Source: Corallochytrium limacisporum (lineage: Eukaryota > Opisthokonta). Taken from it: 52,564 nucleotides of DNA. Below the pieces are notes generated by a model. The model worked only from the letters and a program-made list of their open reading frames with translations, had not been told where the DNA came from and made no database searches. The stretch spans positions 1 to 52,564 of the forward strand of contig PDIP01000050.1 in assembly GCA_002811645.1 (NCBI GenBank), written 5' to 3'. The position numbers and the translations under genes were made by a program. Below are positions 1-10,815 of the stretch, piece by piece (position 1 is the first letter of the stretch; each line of letters begins with the position of its first letter).

Positions 1-1268
1 GGGGGGGGTGGGGAGAGAGAGCGCAGAACAAAGCGTTTCTAAAGTACTCCGGATATGACTATTTTCTCGAACTCATATAAATAACCCGTAATGACAACAT
101 GATTTTAAATTATGTTCGCCGGATATTAAATTAAGACAGGGTAGAGGATTTTAGCTTCGGGCTTCGCTGTTATTCACTGTGCATACTGTTCTTTTCTCAG
201 TTTACAGAGGGTTCAACGTATTCTCGATCGTTGGGGTGATGTGAACAATGTCATCGTGGGTGTGAAAGTGGCGGTCTCAAAGTACTGTCGAAAAACTGAA
301 TGTTATAGTATTTGGGGCAAGGAGGGTAAGCGGAGCCGTCTGGCTTCACTACTCCAGTAGAATTTGTGTGGGGATTGTGAGTCAATCTGCAGAGATCGAA
401 AGGGCCCTGTGCGAAGGAATGGTCTTACACCCGGTTGCGAAATAAGTAGGTTGCGGTTGCAAATATTCACGACTGCCATTAGATATGTATGACAGGCCAA
501 ATCTTCGTGTTCGTGGACCTGTCCTGCAGGTGGTCCGGTCTGATTTGTTTCAACTGGACCTCACACCTGGCAAATAACCCACCAACATAGTTTGGAAGCG
601 CGCATACTTTGCATACGTGTTGTGTGCAGGGAATTCTGCAGAGGAAACATCAGTCTCCAGGCACCGGCAGGGTTGCTTGTGATTAAGCTGCTGACGTCTG
701 ACACATGAATATGACTTCCATTTGCTTCCTTCCCTGGCTTACTGCTGCTGAATATTCTATGCTTCGAAGAAAAGCTCAAGTGGGTTGGCGGCAGCAAATC
801 GCTTGTGAATATCTTGGAACCAAGACAGTTCCGCCCGTGAAACAGGATCATTCAAAGGATCGTAGCCGTTGAGTATGCTATGGGTTCGCTTTAGTGTTTA
901 CAAGGCTGTGCAGACCTAATGACGGGGATCGGGAAGGCAGAGCAGCAGAAGAAAAACAAAAAGGGAGGAATTTCATGGCTTTACAGCCGCGACATTGGCA
1001 CAAGGACGCAAAATTGGACAATACCCGACTATAGGGTAGCCAATACTGGTCTTCAGCCGAGTCATTGAGCGCGAACTTTTGCAAACATGTGTACAGCACT
1101 GCATAATACTTTACATTTGTGGACAGTTATTAGAAGGGTACCAAGTTGCTGGTCTAGTTCTTTGCCAAATTGTATTTTTTTTCATTCGAACAGGATTTGA
1201 TCTGCAGTCAAGCCAGAGTTTGAAAAGGCCACAGGCTGAGAATAAGAACACGAAATGATTTAGGGTTT
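1..1268. other. Intergenic / 5' flank, no gene supported
   Basis: The stretch opens with a G8 run followed by a short GA tract and then AT-rich sequence. Minus-strand frames of 65 to 96 codons (303-500, 561-851, 878-1099) show no recognisable domain or protein-like composition and I treat them as chance. The last few hundred bases are presumably the promoter and 5' UTR of the bHLH gene that starts at 1269. Confidence 0.6.
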
Positions 1269-3071
1269 ATGACAGTGCTTAATACAAATTCAAAGATGAA
1301 TTTCGGTGCTGCAAATAGTCCTCCGGTTGATGATGATTTTTATCTTCAAATGATCAATGAAGGTCAGAGTGGTAGTCAAGCACCGCCAGGAACGGACTTT
1401 GCCATGGACGTTGCTTCGTTCTTGAACGATGTTCTACTCCCGGCAGATATCCCTGACAATGCTTTGTATCCGAACTCCCAGTTCCACCAGAATACTGAGG
1501 GTGGTGTACATTTTGGCAGTGGAAGTGAGGGTGGCTTCGATTTTAACTCTCCGTCATTCCAACAATCTGAGTTTTCTCCGGGAAGCATGCCACAACCTGA
1601 TCAGCGACCATTTTTCCAGGACCAGCGACACTTCAATCAAATGAAACCTGAAATGATGGGGCATCCTGGGATGCACACGGGTGCTCAACAGGACGAAATT
1701 TCTGCCGAGGACAGGAAGCGTCTTAACCACGTTGCGTCGGAGCAGAAGCGCCGCGACAACATCAAGGATGGATTTAAATGTCTGGCAGACGCCCTTCCTC
1801 ACTTGAAAGAGGGAACGAGTCGCTCTGTTATGTTGAAGAAGGCTGTGGAGTACATTGACCATGTGAAGAAGCAAAACAGGGAAATTGCACAGCTGTTGTA
1901 TCAGCAACAAGGGGCTGGAGCCTCTGTGAAGGGCCCGCAACGGCAAATTGGCATTGGTTCCCCCGGCTCTGACCTAGTCGAAGGTGACGAAGTCTCATAC
2001 GCGGCGTTGATGGAAGCCATTGAAAGACGTTTAAACATTCACAACACGCAAGACCAGCGCAATATTTTCCTCATGTTCAAGGATGAGAAAGTATACGATG
2101 ACATTACGAGTCAGGAGGACTTGTATGAAAAGTTCCGCAAGGTTGCTGCGGAGGGTAAAGAAGAAATGAAGATCGGGGTCTATGTCAGAAAGGAGGGGGC
2201 ACCAAAGGACGCAATGCCAACCTTGGACCACACAGCTGTAGATGCAGAATTGCTGATGGAGAGCCATGTGCCAGAGGCAGAGTCGGAGGTTGAGGACTTC
2301 CCAGATGCTGCATTCAGCGATGTGAATGAAAAGGCATTGGAGATGCTCTTTGCCAAGTTTGAGAATGATCCGCGGAGTATGCTCGGCGGTAAGGCTTACC
2401 AGAACCCACTGTGGCGGAAGGGACGTGTCGCACGCTTCCTGAAGGTTTGCAGAAACGATGTAAAAAAGACCGCGAAGATGATGAATGCTCACTTTGATTG
2501 GCTGCAGGCGTACAACCCAGAGGCTGTGTCTATCCACGACGTGGCCAATGAAGTCAGGGACAACAAAGCATTTTTCCATGGACGAGACCGTGAAGGCCGT
2601 CCGATAATCATCTTCCGGGCCAAGAAGCATTTCGTTAAGAACCGTGACAAATATGAATCCATTCGGATGTGGGTCTACATGGTGCAACAATTCATTGACC
2701 ACTACCAGCGAGATCCAGAACAGAACGTGGTGGTCATCTACGACCGACGGGAAGCCAGCAAGCCCAACAGTGACCCTGCTGTCTTCAAGAAACTCGCCCA
2801 GATTGTGCAGTACAACTATCCGAACATCATGCATCGCATGTACGTGATCGAACCAGACTACGTTTTCCAGTACTCATTCAGTATCGTTAAACTACTGACG
2901 GCAAAAACCTTCCACAAGCGGGTGCTCCTACTCGGAAAGAACTGGATGGAGACACTAAAGAAGTTCATCGACCCCACCAACTTGCCTAAGGACATGGGTG
3001 GTCTGTCAGAGTATGAGTATCGCTATGACCCGGACGACGAGAGCCACACTTTAGGCATTGTGGATGGATAG
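1269..3071 (+). CDS. bHLH / PB1-like / CRAL-TRIO (Sec14) fusion protein
   Basis: A 600-residue single-frame protein. Residues 1-140 are Gly/Pro/Gln/Ser-rich and probably disordered, like an activation region. Residues 148-210 form a basic helix-loop-helix domain of the Max/Mlx type; His154, Glu158 and Arg162 occupy the H-E-R positions that class B bHLH factors use to read CACGTG E-boxes. Residues 242-307 look like the C-terminal half of a PB1 domain, with an acidic OPCA-like stretch (FKDEKVYDDITSQEDL). Residues 353-415 resemble CRAL-TRIO_N and 425-577 a full CRAL-TRIO lipid-binding domain. The likely role, by inference, is an E-box transcription factor whose partner choice or activity responds to a lipid ligand. 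All three parts lie in one uninterrupted frame, so the fusion is not a gene-model join. The ATG at 1269 is used; Met10 of the same frame is an alternative start. The 3' end converges on LARP1, 184 bp away. Confidence 0.85.
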   Translation: MTVLNTNSKMNFGAANSPPVDDDFYLQMINEGQSGSQAPPGTDFAMDVASFLNDVLLPADIPDNALYPNSQFHQNTEGGVHFGSGSEGGFDFNSPSFQQSEFSPGSMPQPDQRPFFQDQRHFNQMKPEMMGHPGMHTGAQQDEISAEDRKRLNHVASEQKRRDNIKDGFKCLADALPHLKEGTSRSVMLKKAVEYIDHVKKQNREIAQLLYQQQGAGASVKGPQRQIGIGSPGSDLVEGDEVSYAALMEAIERRLNIHNTQDQRNIFLMFKDEKVYDDITSQEDLYEKFRKVAAEGKEEMKIGVYVRKEGAPKDAMPTLDHTAVDAELLMESHVPEAESEVEDFPDAAFSDVNEKALEMLFAKFENDPRSMLGGKAYQNPLWRKGRVARFLKVCRNDVKKTAKMMNAHFDWLQAYNPEAVSIHDVANEVRDNKAFFHGRDREGRPIIIFRAKKHFVKNRDKYESIRMWVYMVQQFIDHYQRDPEQNVVVIYDRREASKPNSDPAVFKKLAQIVQYNYPNIMHRMYVIEPDYVFQYSFSIVKLLTAKTFHKRVLLLGKNWMETLKKFIDPTNLPKDMGGLSEYEYRYDPDDESHTLGIVDG

Positions 3072-3255
3072 GTGCCTGCGATTCATTCCCGAAGTCGAGT
3101 ATCAAAAAGAAGGCTATGAATATGAATACAATTCTTGTAATTTTGATCAATTTGGAAGGACTAGATGTGATGTTTAAGAACTGGTTTTCAGGCAGGCTGC
3201 GCATGAACAAGTCTGTTGAAATTAGTGGTTCAGATGGTTCGACGTCAAGAACTCT

Positions 3256-5865
3256 TCAAAGTTCCTGTTGTTGACCGTGCCCAAGAGAGCGTCGTCTGCG
3301 GAAGTCATCAATGGTTGGGAACTCTTCCAATGCCTTTCGTATAGGTTCAAGAATTTCCAGTTCATTGGTTGTTTTCCGATATTTTAGATATGCCCAGAAC
3401 TTCTCCAAACCGTAAAGCTTTCCGTTCTGGATATCCTCAAGAACCTCTGTCTGAAAGTCCGCATACATGTCTGTGCGGTGGCGTTTCTCCAGTCCGTAGC
3501 TGTAGAATCGGAAAAGACATTCAAGTCCGTACCGATAATTTGTAGCGGCATCCGACTTCGCCAGTTCCCTGAATTTCTTGTACATGGTCTGGTTAAAATT
3601 ATCTCTAAGGAAGAAGGACCAGAAACGATACAGTGTGTTCATGTGCTGAGACTTGCCTGAACCCATTGTATCTCTCTCTACGATGCATCGGTCCACGAAC
3701 TTAGAGTACGGCATTTGGATAAACCCTTGCTCACGCAAGAAACTGTTGGCTGCTTTTTCGAATGTACTGCCAAATTGGGCATCACTGTCTGCTGTAAGTG
3801 ATGACGGATTCACCTTCAGGCGTGACCAACTGCTGCGGTTGCCGCGTTTGTCTCGACTGTTGGTCTTGAACCAACCAACGTTACTTTCCACCACACTCTC
3901 TGTCCTGGACGAAGTTAATCCTCCACGATTATTGGACAAACTTTCTTTGCTGTTGTGCTTGTCACCAGTTCCAATCGAAGGAGTACCAGAAGGAACGACG
4001 TGTGTCTGCTCCCCTGCCAAATCTGCACCAGAGGATGTCCTTAGCGAGTCCTTGTCTCCGAGGGTCGTAACTTCGAAGACATCCTTCAAGGGATAGAAAC
4101 GAGCCGTTTTCTCGTTCTTGGCTCTTCGTCCATTTCTGCCACTACCACGGGTGTGGCGACGGCTCTTCCTACCGCGTCGGGCAAAGGTAGATCCATCGCT
4201 CATGGTCGATTGGCCATCCTCTGCCACTGTCGCCCCGGTCTTTTCGCTACTACCCACACTGCCAGTGCGTCGCTCTCGTGAACCTGCTCGACTATGCTCA
4301 CGTGAAGGATTTTGAGAGGTGTTCCGGGAGGTGTTACGCGAAGTGTTTTGGGACACAGCCATAGAAGATGCACTGCTTGAGTTAGTTGTAGATGATGTCC
4401 CACGGCGGAAGTCGCTGTCGTTCTCCTCGAAGCTCTTCACAAGCTGAATCTTACTCGTTGATTGCACATCACCAGATCCACTGTGAGTTTGACTAATACT
4501 CACATCCAACGAATGGTAATCATCGTCGATAAATTCCTGCTCATAGTAGTACAATCCATCGTTGATCATTTGCGCCCACTCCTTTGTCTTTTCTCTCCGC
4601 TGCATAAAGTCGCCAGTGCGGTCATATCCCATATGTTTCCGATGATCCTGGACTGGCTGAGTCACAACCACAAGATCCTCAATTTCATCATCATACATAT
4701 CGTTATTGCCCAGTTGGCTTGAGCTAGCGCTGTGACGGTGCGATGATCGCCGCTCGTCATCTGTTGAGGACAGAGATCTAATATCACATTCTGTTGTTTC
4801 ATCTTCGGCCTCATCTTCTTCGTCTTCAATGTCTCCAGGGCTCGTGTCTTCAACATGGGCCAGTCCCTCCTCATCGTAGGCATGGACCTTGCCAGGGTGC
4901 TCGAGGGTCTGTTGAACATCGGAGAGATCTTCATCTTCGTCGAAAAGGAACTGCTGCAGCTGGTTGGCCTGCCTTGGTTTTTGTTGTTGCATTTGGTGCT
5001 GATACGACTGCTCTCCCTGGTGCCGCATCTGATGCTGGTATTCTTTCCGCTGTGTACACAGTTGTCGTGTGTGCTGATCTCGGCGCAATTGTTGAGCAGA
5101 AGCGCGTACGCCAGGCAATCCCGCATTGGTGTTGGTAGAGGTGGCATAAGAATTGTGACGCTTGCGCCTTCTGATTTGTTGCCATTCACCTGCATCTTCA
5201 GCATCATCAGCTGAAGGATGCTCCTGGCCCGCATCGTCTGGAGCCCACATGTACTCCAATTCCGTGTCCTCAACCTCACTTACACAGCCCTCTAGAGTAT
5301 ACTCATCATCACTCTGTGCTGGAGTGGGACGCACAGTTGTGGCCGGTGTCGTAGTTTGACTCGCAGAATTACTATGATGACCGCTCTGCGAACTGTGCTG
5401 GGAGCCCGTTTTGCTGACAAAATGGTCCCAACCGCTCCGCTTCCGCAGACGATCTCCACGAATCTCAACTGCTTGACTGCCAGTGATTGCACGTCGCACT
5501 AAATCGGTATCTGTAGTCAGGGAGCTCAAGTCCGCGAACCGCATGACCGTTTCAAGACTGACAAAGCCTTTATCGTCCATGTGTGCTCGAAGGATTCGAT
5601 CTGTTTCCAAATTGGCAACACTGAAATAATGCTCCACTTGGTTTCGTACCGCACTGAACAGAGCTGCTTCTCCCGCTGTCCGAGGCAAGAAGACAGGATC
5701 ATTCACTACACCGGCATACCGCGTACTGCGTCTACCCTTGCGAATCAAACTCTCATGCAAGTCTGGCCAGTTTCTTTCGTCAAGGTCATTGCGTACTGAA
5801 GGTTCATGGCCGGCACTTCGCCCCAACCACGCAGAGCTGGGTCTACTCGTTCCCGAAGAGGCCAT
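3256..5865 (-). CDS. LARP1: La-related protein 1 (LARP1-type), La motif plus DM15 repeats
   Basis: An 869-residue protein. A La motif lies near the N-terminus (about residues 64-147, starting [20 protein letters not shown]), which binds 3' ends or poly(A) in this family. The middle (150-690) is low-complexity with acidic, Gln/His-rich and Ser/Asn/Arg-rich blocks. The C-terminal 168 residues (about 702-860) are the DM15 region: three helical-hairpin repeats rich in Phe, Tyr and Trp (for example [12 protein letters not shown] and [15 protein letters not shown]), which in animals caps 5'TOP mRNAs under TOR control. Finding La motif and DM15 together identifies LARP1 rather than LARP4, 6 or 7. 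Compared with human LARP1 the La motif is unusually close to the N-terminus and no RRM-like module is obvious after it. The ATG at 5865 is the only sensible start. It is probably cytoplasmic. Confidence 0.9.
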   Translation of the reverse strand: MASSGTSRPSSAWLGRSAGHEPSVRNDLDERNWPDLHESLIRKGRRSTRYAGVVNDPVFLPRTAGEAALFSAVRNQVEHYFSVANLETDRILRAHMDDKGFVSLETVMRFADLSSLTTDTDLVRRAITGSQAVEIRGDRLRKRSGWDHFVSKTGSQHSSQSGHHSNSASQTTTPATTVRPTPAQSDDEYTLEGCVSEVEDTELEYMWAPDDAGQEHPSADDAEDAGEWQQIRRRKRHNSYATSTNTNAGLPGVRASAQQLRRDQHTRQLCTQRKEYQHQMRHQGEQSYQHQMQQQKPRQANQLQQFLFDEDEDLSDVQQTLEHPGKVHAYDEEGLAHVEDTSPGDIEDEEDEAEDETTECDIRSLSSTDDERRSSHRHSASSSQLGNNDMYDDEIEDLVVVTQPVQDHRKHMGYDRTGDFMQRREKTKEWAQMINDGLYYYEQEFIDDDYHSLDVSISQTHSGSGDVQSTSKIQLVKSFEENDSDFRRGTSSTTNSSSASSMAVSQNTSRNTSRNTSQNPSREHSRAGSRERRTGSVGSSEKTGATVAEDGQSTMSDGSTFARRGRKSRRHTRGSGRNGRRAKNEKTARFYPLKDVFEVTTLGDKDSLRTSSGADLAGEQTHVVPSGTPSIGTGDKHNSKESLSNNRGGLTSSRTESVVESNVGWFKTNSRDKRGNRSSWSRLKVNPSSLTADSDAQFGSTFEKAANSFLREQGFIQMPYSKFVDRCIVERDTMGSGKSQHMNTLYRFWSFFLRDNFNQTMYKKFRELAKSDAATNYRYGLECLFRFYSYGLEKRHRTDMYADFQTEVLEDIQNGKLYGLEKFWAYLKYRKTTNELEILEPIRKALEEFPTIDDFRRRRSLGHGQQQEL

Positions 5866-8077
5866 ATGTCGAGGATTAGGACATGACTTTCAAATTTCAG
5901 ATGTTGGCGGGTGAAACCCGTGCATGAGTATGGTTGTTCATTCTGGAGTTCCTTTGGATGTGTACAATGTCAGCAAAGTCTGTGTTGATTTGTGTCATCA
6001 GAATCTAGCATCAATACTTTCCAAATTTGTTTTTTCTGTCTTTGGTCTTCCTCGGGGTTTTCGACATAGCTTAAAATTTACTGTGGTATGCCTTTGAGTA
6101 CGTTTGTGGGTTTGGGAGAGGACAGGAAGTCTCAAAGAGTTAGAGTTCGGCCAGAGGCAAAGGCCCCGGCACGCAAACCCCGACCCTCGAAGTGAATCAC
6201 CTCAGCCGCAACCCTCCCTCCCTGCCGAGCTGCAGAATATAAATGTCTTTGGAAACACATACGCAAAAATCAATTGAGCAATATTTCCTCTCTCGCTCTC
6301 ACAGCCGTAGAGGGTGAGGGGTAGAGTGCGGAAGCTCACAGTCGACATAGAATAATTCATTGACCGAGTCACAGGTACCGCATACACGAAATCTAGTTCA
6401 GAGCAACAGGTCTATTGGCTTCAGAACTTCCTAAAACCAGAGGTCTCAACATCAAATATCAGAAAGAGAAACCTGACGAGAATTTTCATGTGGGAGGTAC
6501 CGTGCAGGCATGAAATATACTTTTGTTAACAATGTATTACTCTACTCCTTGGTTTATGAACATGGAGGCACCCTCTACTCTCGACTTGTAATGCATTGAA
6601 ATGAATTTATTAAATTGAAATCCGGATGTTCCTTGTTTCCTGAATTGAATTGAACTGAATTTTTGATAGTATTGGCATTACTTCGTATGAAAAGGACAAG
6701 CCAGCGATGATGAACTGATTATGATCTTACAACCGCGTGAGGACTGTGTTTCGCAGGCTGGACCCTTGGGCGAAGTGTTTATTTATGTGCTAAGCAATGG
6801 TCTATTGCATACATGTATGTCCTGGAAGCACCGACCATCCACATCTAGGAGAATCGTCGGTGAGACCACTGTGCTGTTCATGGAGTATTACTATGACAAA
6901 ATGCTTAAAATTATTGATAACTGTCATACACTATATATACGATTAAAAATCTGCATCGGAAAGTGCAATTGGATCTCAATGGAGTTTATGGAGTCACTTA
7001 ATTGGAAACTGAATGACTTCTGAAATGGCACAGTCTATTTGTTTAGACTCCTTGATCGGAAAGGCTGCTTTTGTAATGTTAATTGTGTTCACATTTTGGT
7101 TGTTCCACACCTTGCTTGGGTATGCATTTTCGAATTTTTGAGCTACTGATCTTCTTCCTTGCTCCTCCGCATACTATGGCTGCTGTTCTGTCGCAAGAAG
7201 CTTAGAGTGTTTTCGGGTTTATAAGCCCCACACAGTGGGTATGCCAGTACGATTCCTTTTGTGACCAAAAACGATTTTCAGTACATTAGATACTGGAAGG
7301 GGCCGGATTTGCTGTATTTATTGATCAGTTACTATCTGTTGCCGTGATCCAGCCGGTTGCAAACTCCCTACGTCGAAGAACGTTCCATAGAGTACACCTG
7401 GACAGATTAAGTATGGTGAACATATGGAGTTGTGACCGGGAAGGACCCGCTCGTTCAGCGCACAGAAGCGCACCATTTCAGAGTGGTTGTGGAGGCATCT
7501 CCATATGTACAGGCATTGAGGTGAGCTCGACCCAGACTACAAAGAAATGCTATGGAAGGCCCAATTTTGAACGAGTTATTAACTCGATTGAGACATCAAT
7601 TTTACACATTATGTTTCACACCTCTACCACACTCTACTAAACCTGGTCCAACTGCAATCCCAAAAGGAGATCTATATATCCTGAATTTCTCGTCCATTCC
7701 GAGTGCCTTCAAATGCCATACTAGCTCACATGCCCCTTTCTGTGGCATGGGCCGAGTGGAAGTTCAACTTGAGAGACCCTGCCACAGATCTTCCCCAGCC
7801 TAATCACTTTCCTGAGCAGAGAGCCGACGCGGCTGAAAAAGGTCCGTGGAGAGGAGTGCCATTGGTGCTCTTCCGGCATTGCATTTGGGCTCTTAAGCGA
7901 CTTCGTTCCCATTTAACCGAATTGTGTTTACGTGCCATATTGTTCTTGTCGTGAACAGTAAACTGCGAACCAGGTACATGGGGCTGATAACAAATTCGCC
8001 AGTTTTGGGAATTACAGATCCATTGTCCGAAACAAAAGGAGTGACTAATGGGATATCTCTATCTCAATCTGGAGCAG
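5866..8077. other. Intergenic region between divergent genes; may hide a 5' exon
   Basis: These 2.2 kb separate the LARP1 start (minus) from the membrane-protein frame (plus). No domain-bearing frame is visible. The 98- and 100-codon plus frames (7344-7640, 6721-7023) look random. The last 35 bases resemble an intron end: GACTAAT at 8043-8049, a pyrimidine-leaning stretch and CAG at 8075-8077, so a short first exon of the downstream gene probably lies somewhere in this interval. I could not place its donor with confidence. Confidence 0.5.
6642..6661. repeat. Short imperfect GAATT tandem repeat
   Basis: Four consecutive pentamers of GAATT/GAACT type occur in AT-rich intergenic DNA. This is a simple sequence with no evident function. 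Confidence 0.4.
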
Positions 8078-9074
8078 TTTGGCGGGTTACATTTTTAACA
8101 TTGTTGAAATTCCGTATGGATTAGTGCAAAACCAGGCTCCAACACGAGAAGAAATTTGCAAAGGGCCATCTATGTTTGGTACGTATTTCTTCTACGATCT
8201 AAGCATTGGCTTAGCAATTTCCGCAGCAGCGTTCACAGCAGTCAATCTTCAGGAAAATGGCAAAACTACTCAAGGAGATTCTCTCCTATACTGGAAAGGA
8301 ACGGATTTTGAAGACAATAACGGAAGTGCGAACGCTGCCTTTGGCGTGGCAATCACAATGCTAGTATTCGGGATTCTAAGTCTTGCTGTTCGCTTGGCCC
8401 AGTTTGAACAATTCTATCTCGAGTTTGCAACCTTGAGCGTATTTGTAATTTTTAGCGCTACGAATGGTGCTTTGCTGGTGGATGGTATCGAGTCGACCTG
8501 CGACAGTCTTCTTCTTGATCTATGTGATCGGGAGCTCTGGGCGTATTACGATGATGTTAGAGTCATTCGAATGTGGGGCTACTTGAATTTGGTAGCCCTT
8601 GCCATCTTCGTTATTGCTCTCATCATCAGAGGCTGGTCATTCTACAAACAATTCAGACTTGCCCACAAGACGGGTCGTAATGAGCGGGTTGTGGACCAGG
8701 CTTCCCAACATATGCGGACCATGGTCAAGAAGCGTATGAATGTTCGCAAGCGAGTCTGGGGAAGCATAAGAAACCCATTCGTTCGCGGTTCCAATAGTCC
8801 AGAAGAGTTTGCCATGCAAGAAGGAGACTCTATGCATCCAACGTCAACGGGATCATCTATTTACCGCACTGAAGATTCCGTGAGTCGGGGTTCACTGGAC
8901 CATGGCAAGGACGGAGCGCCTGCGATACCCCCGAAAGATGACGCCTTCGACAGAATCATGGGAGAGACTGCAGAGAATGGCACAGTAAAGGCCAAGAATT
9001 CACCCCGGCCTAGCATGTTGTCAGAGAATGATGAAGTAGATTTGAATGTGTCTGGACAAAATTCTAATCAGTAG
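8078..9074 (+). CDS. Four-TM membrane protein (3' coding exon; start not resolved)
   Basis: The open frame runs from an apparent splice acceptor (CAG ending at 8077) to the stop at 9074. Its first in-frame codon is TTG and an in-frame TAA lies at 8046, so the true ATG is either in an upstream exon or is the internal ATG at 8172, which would give 300 residues. Four hydrophobic segments are visible, beginning near GTYFFYDLSIGLAISAAAF, AFGVAITMLVFGILSLAV, FYLEFATLSVFVIFSATNG and YLNLVALAIFVIALIIRG. The loop before the last one carries two Cys (STCDSLLLDLCDREL). The last 130 residues form a polar, Ser-rich, presumably cytosolic tail that starts with a basic stretch. The topology is reminiscent of MARVEL/tetraspan proteins, but I do not recognise a family. 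Confidence 0.65.
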
Positions 9075-10815
9075 ATCTACCATAGACACGGGTATACCCA
9101 AGAAAGTACATGAATGGTCCCTTTTTGAGTGATGAAAGCGTAGTGGGTATTCATCACCTTGGGCAGGAATTTGCAGGCATTGGGTTCTCAAAGGATCCTA
9201 TCGTAAACCTTGCCTGCCATTGACGTGCTTTAGACACATGAGCGTGGGGCAGTCGTGCGCAAGAGTGGCCAACCTCAGCCACTGACTGAGGAGAGCGTGA
9301 TCTCTCTGTCCAAGTACACTCACATCTGTCTTGTATCATTAAACGGACATTGTGTTCAACATATGTATATGTGTGTGTGCTTTTATTGTCGACCGGTTCA
9401 GAAATATTCGTGAAACTGTCCGATGCCCGAGTCAGGTGCAGTTCCCTACTGAGGTACTAGGCAATGTCAACTCTTCCCTCCGATTATATACGAGGCCCGG
9501 TGCAGAATCACCGACGTTCACCGGTTCACACTCTTTTCTTTGCCAAATCAGTCTGTTGACGAGGTTTTCCAATTAACAATGTTTGATCCTCTACGAAACA
9601 GCCCTGTGGAACGTTCTTTTTTTTGGCACCCCCCCCCATGACAAACCAGCGGGGGGACGCCACTCAACAATACTGTGAAGTAAACTGTGGATCAAGGGCA
9701 AGCGCAGAGCACGAAGTAGCCCAGAGAAAACGACCGGCCAATTGTACTGCGAAAAAAAAAACACGCCTTGAAGAAGGGCATACTCGTTTAAGAAGTCCAC
9801 GATCAAGAATACAGAAGCTTCCTCTTCCACCTTGTCACAGCGAACGAATTCTTATATCTCGTGAGTGTGAGTTTGAGACAAGGATGGGACACACATACAT
9901 TACGCTCACTGTGGTAGGCCCAAACCCTTCTGTCGACGATCAATGTCGGTACCCACCTGGTGGTGGTGGTAAGGGAATAGGGAACGATGGGGCGGGTGGA
10001 ACGGGAGACAATAAGACTCCCTTTAATCCAAGGGGTTGAAATAGCCTTCAAACTACTGCCGGTACCACCAACAAGATGGTAGATCCGGCTTGTGCTGCGT
10101 GTTGCAGAGGGTTCCCTGTTTGAGAGACTCTGGGATTGATTCGAGTGACTTTTTGAAAATTTGGCAAACAAAGAGCAGGACGGTGTCGAGATAATATTCT
10201 GTTTGGCATCTCCCTCGTCACATCGCCTCTACACTTCGGTATAAACTTTTTGTATTGGCTCATCCGACCCAGTTGATTGATGGACGGTTTTGAAGGAAGC
10301 GAGTAGTTGGGGACTCCTAAGCACTCGATGTATTGTGGAGTTGGAAGCAAGTCCAAAGCCCGAGAAATTGTGCAGGCTTTCCTGTAATGAAGATTGAGGC
10401 GAGTAGAATGCGCTTTGATTCGCACTTCCAAGTTTTCTGATAAGACGATGTTCGAACCACGCATTTTGTGCCACTCTTCAGCTCGCCCGATACACCATAT
10501 GACATGGGCAGGTGATGTTATCCGACTGCTTCCTTGTAGTGTAATGCTACAGACAACGCAGATGCAAAGTGTCAATCTATTTAAAACTTGTATTTGCGTA
10601 ATACGGTACGGAACATCATCCGAAGTACAAGATACAGAGTCGAAAGAGGCCATACACATGGTGCTTTGTTCGTTTGCGTCTATGCATCTTTCGACAACAT
10701 AGGTGTAGTAGAGTATCACTCTTAGTGTCGATATTAAATCCTGAATGGTATATATGACAATGGTATAAAGATATCGAATCAGACACTGGGGGTTGGCTAT
10801 TAATGCAACCAAAAT
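9075..10815. other. Intergenic / promoter region upstream of the Yak1 kinase
   Basis: No gene is supported. It holds a T9-GG-CAC9 tract (about 9617-9637), a GGT-repeat stretch near 9958-9972 and many short frames. A 276-codon minus frame (10048-10878) overlaps the Yak1 start and has no domain; it is treated as chance. The region presumably contains the 3' UTR of the membrane-protein gene and the Yak1 promoter and 5' UTR. Confidence 0.55.

Noticed and set aside
2031-2834. 267-codon minus-strand frame inside the bHLH/CRAL-TRIO gene
   Set aside because: It lies wholly antisense to a well-supported coding region and its Val/Leu/His-rich product has no domain; long antisense frames arise by codon bias.
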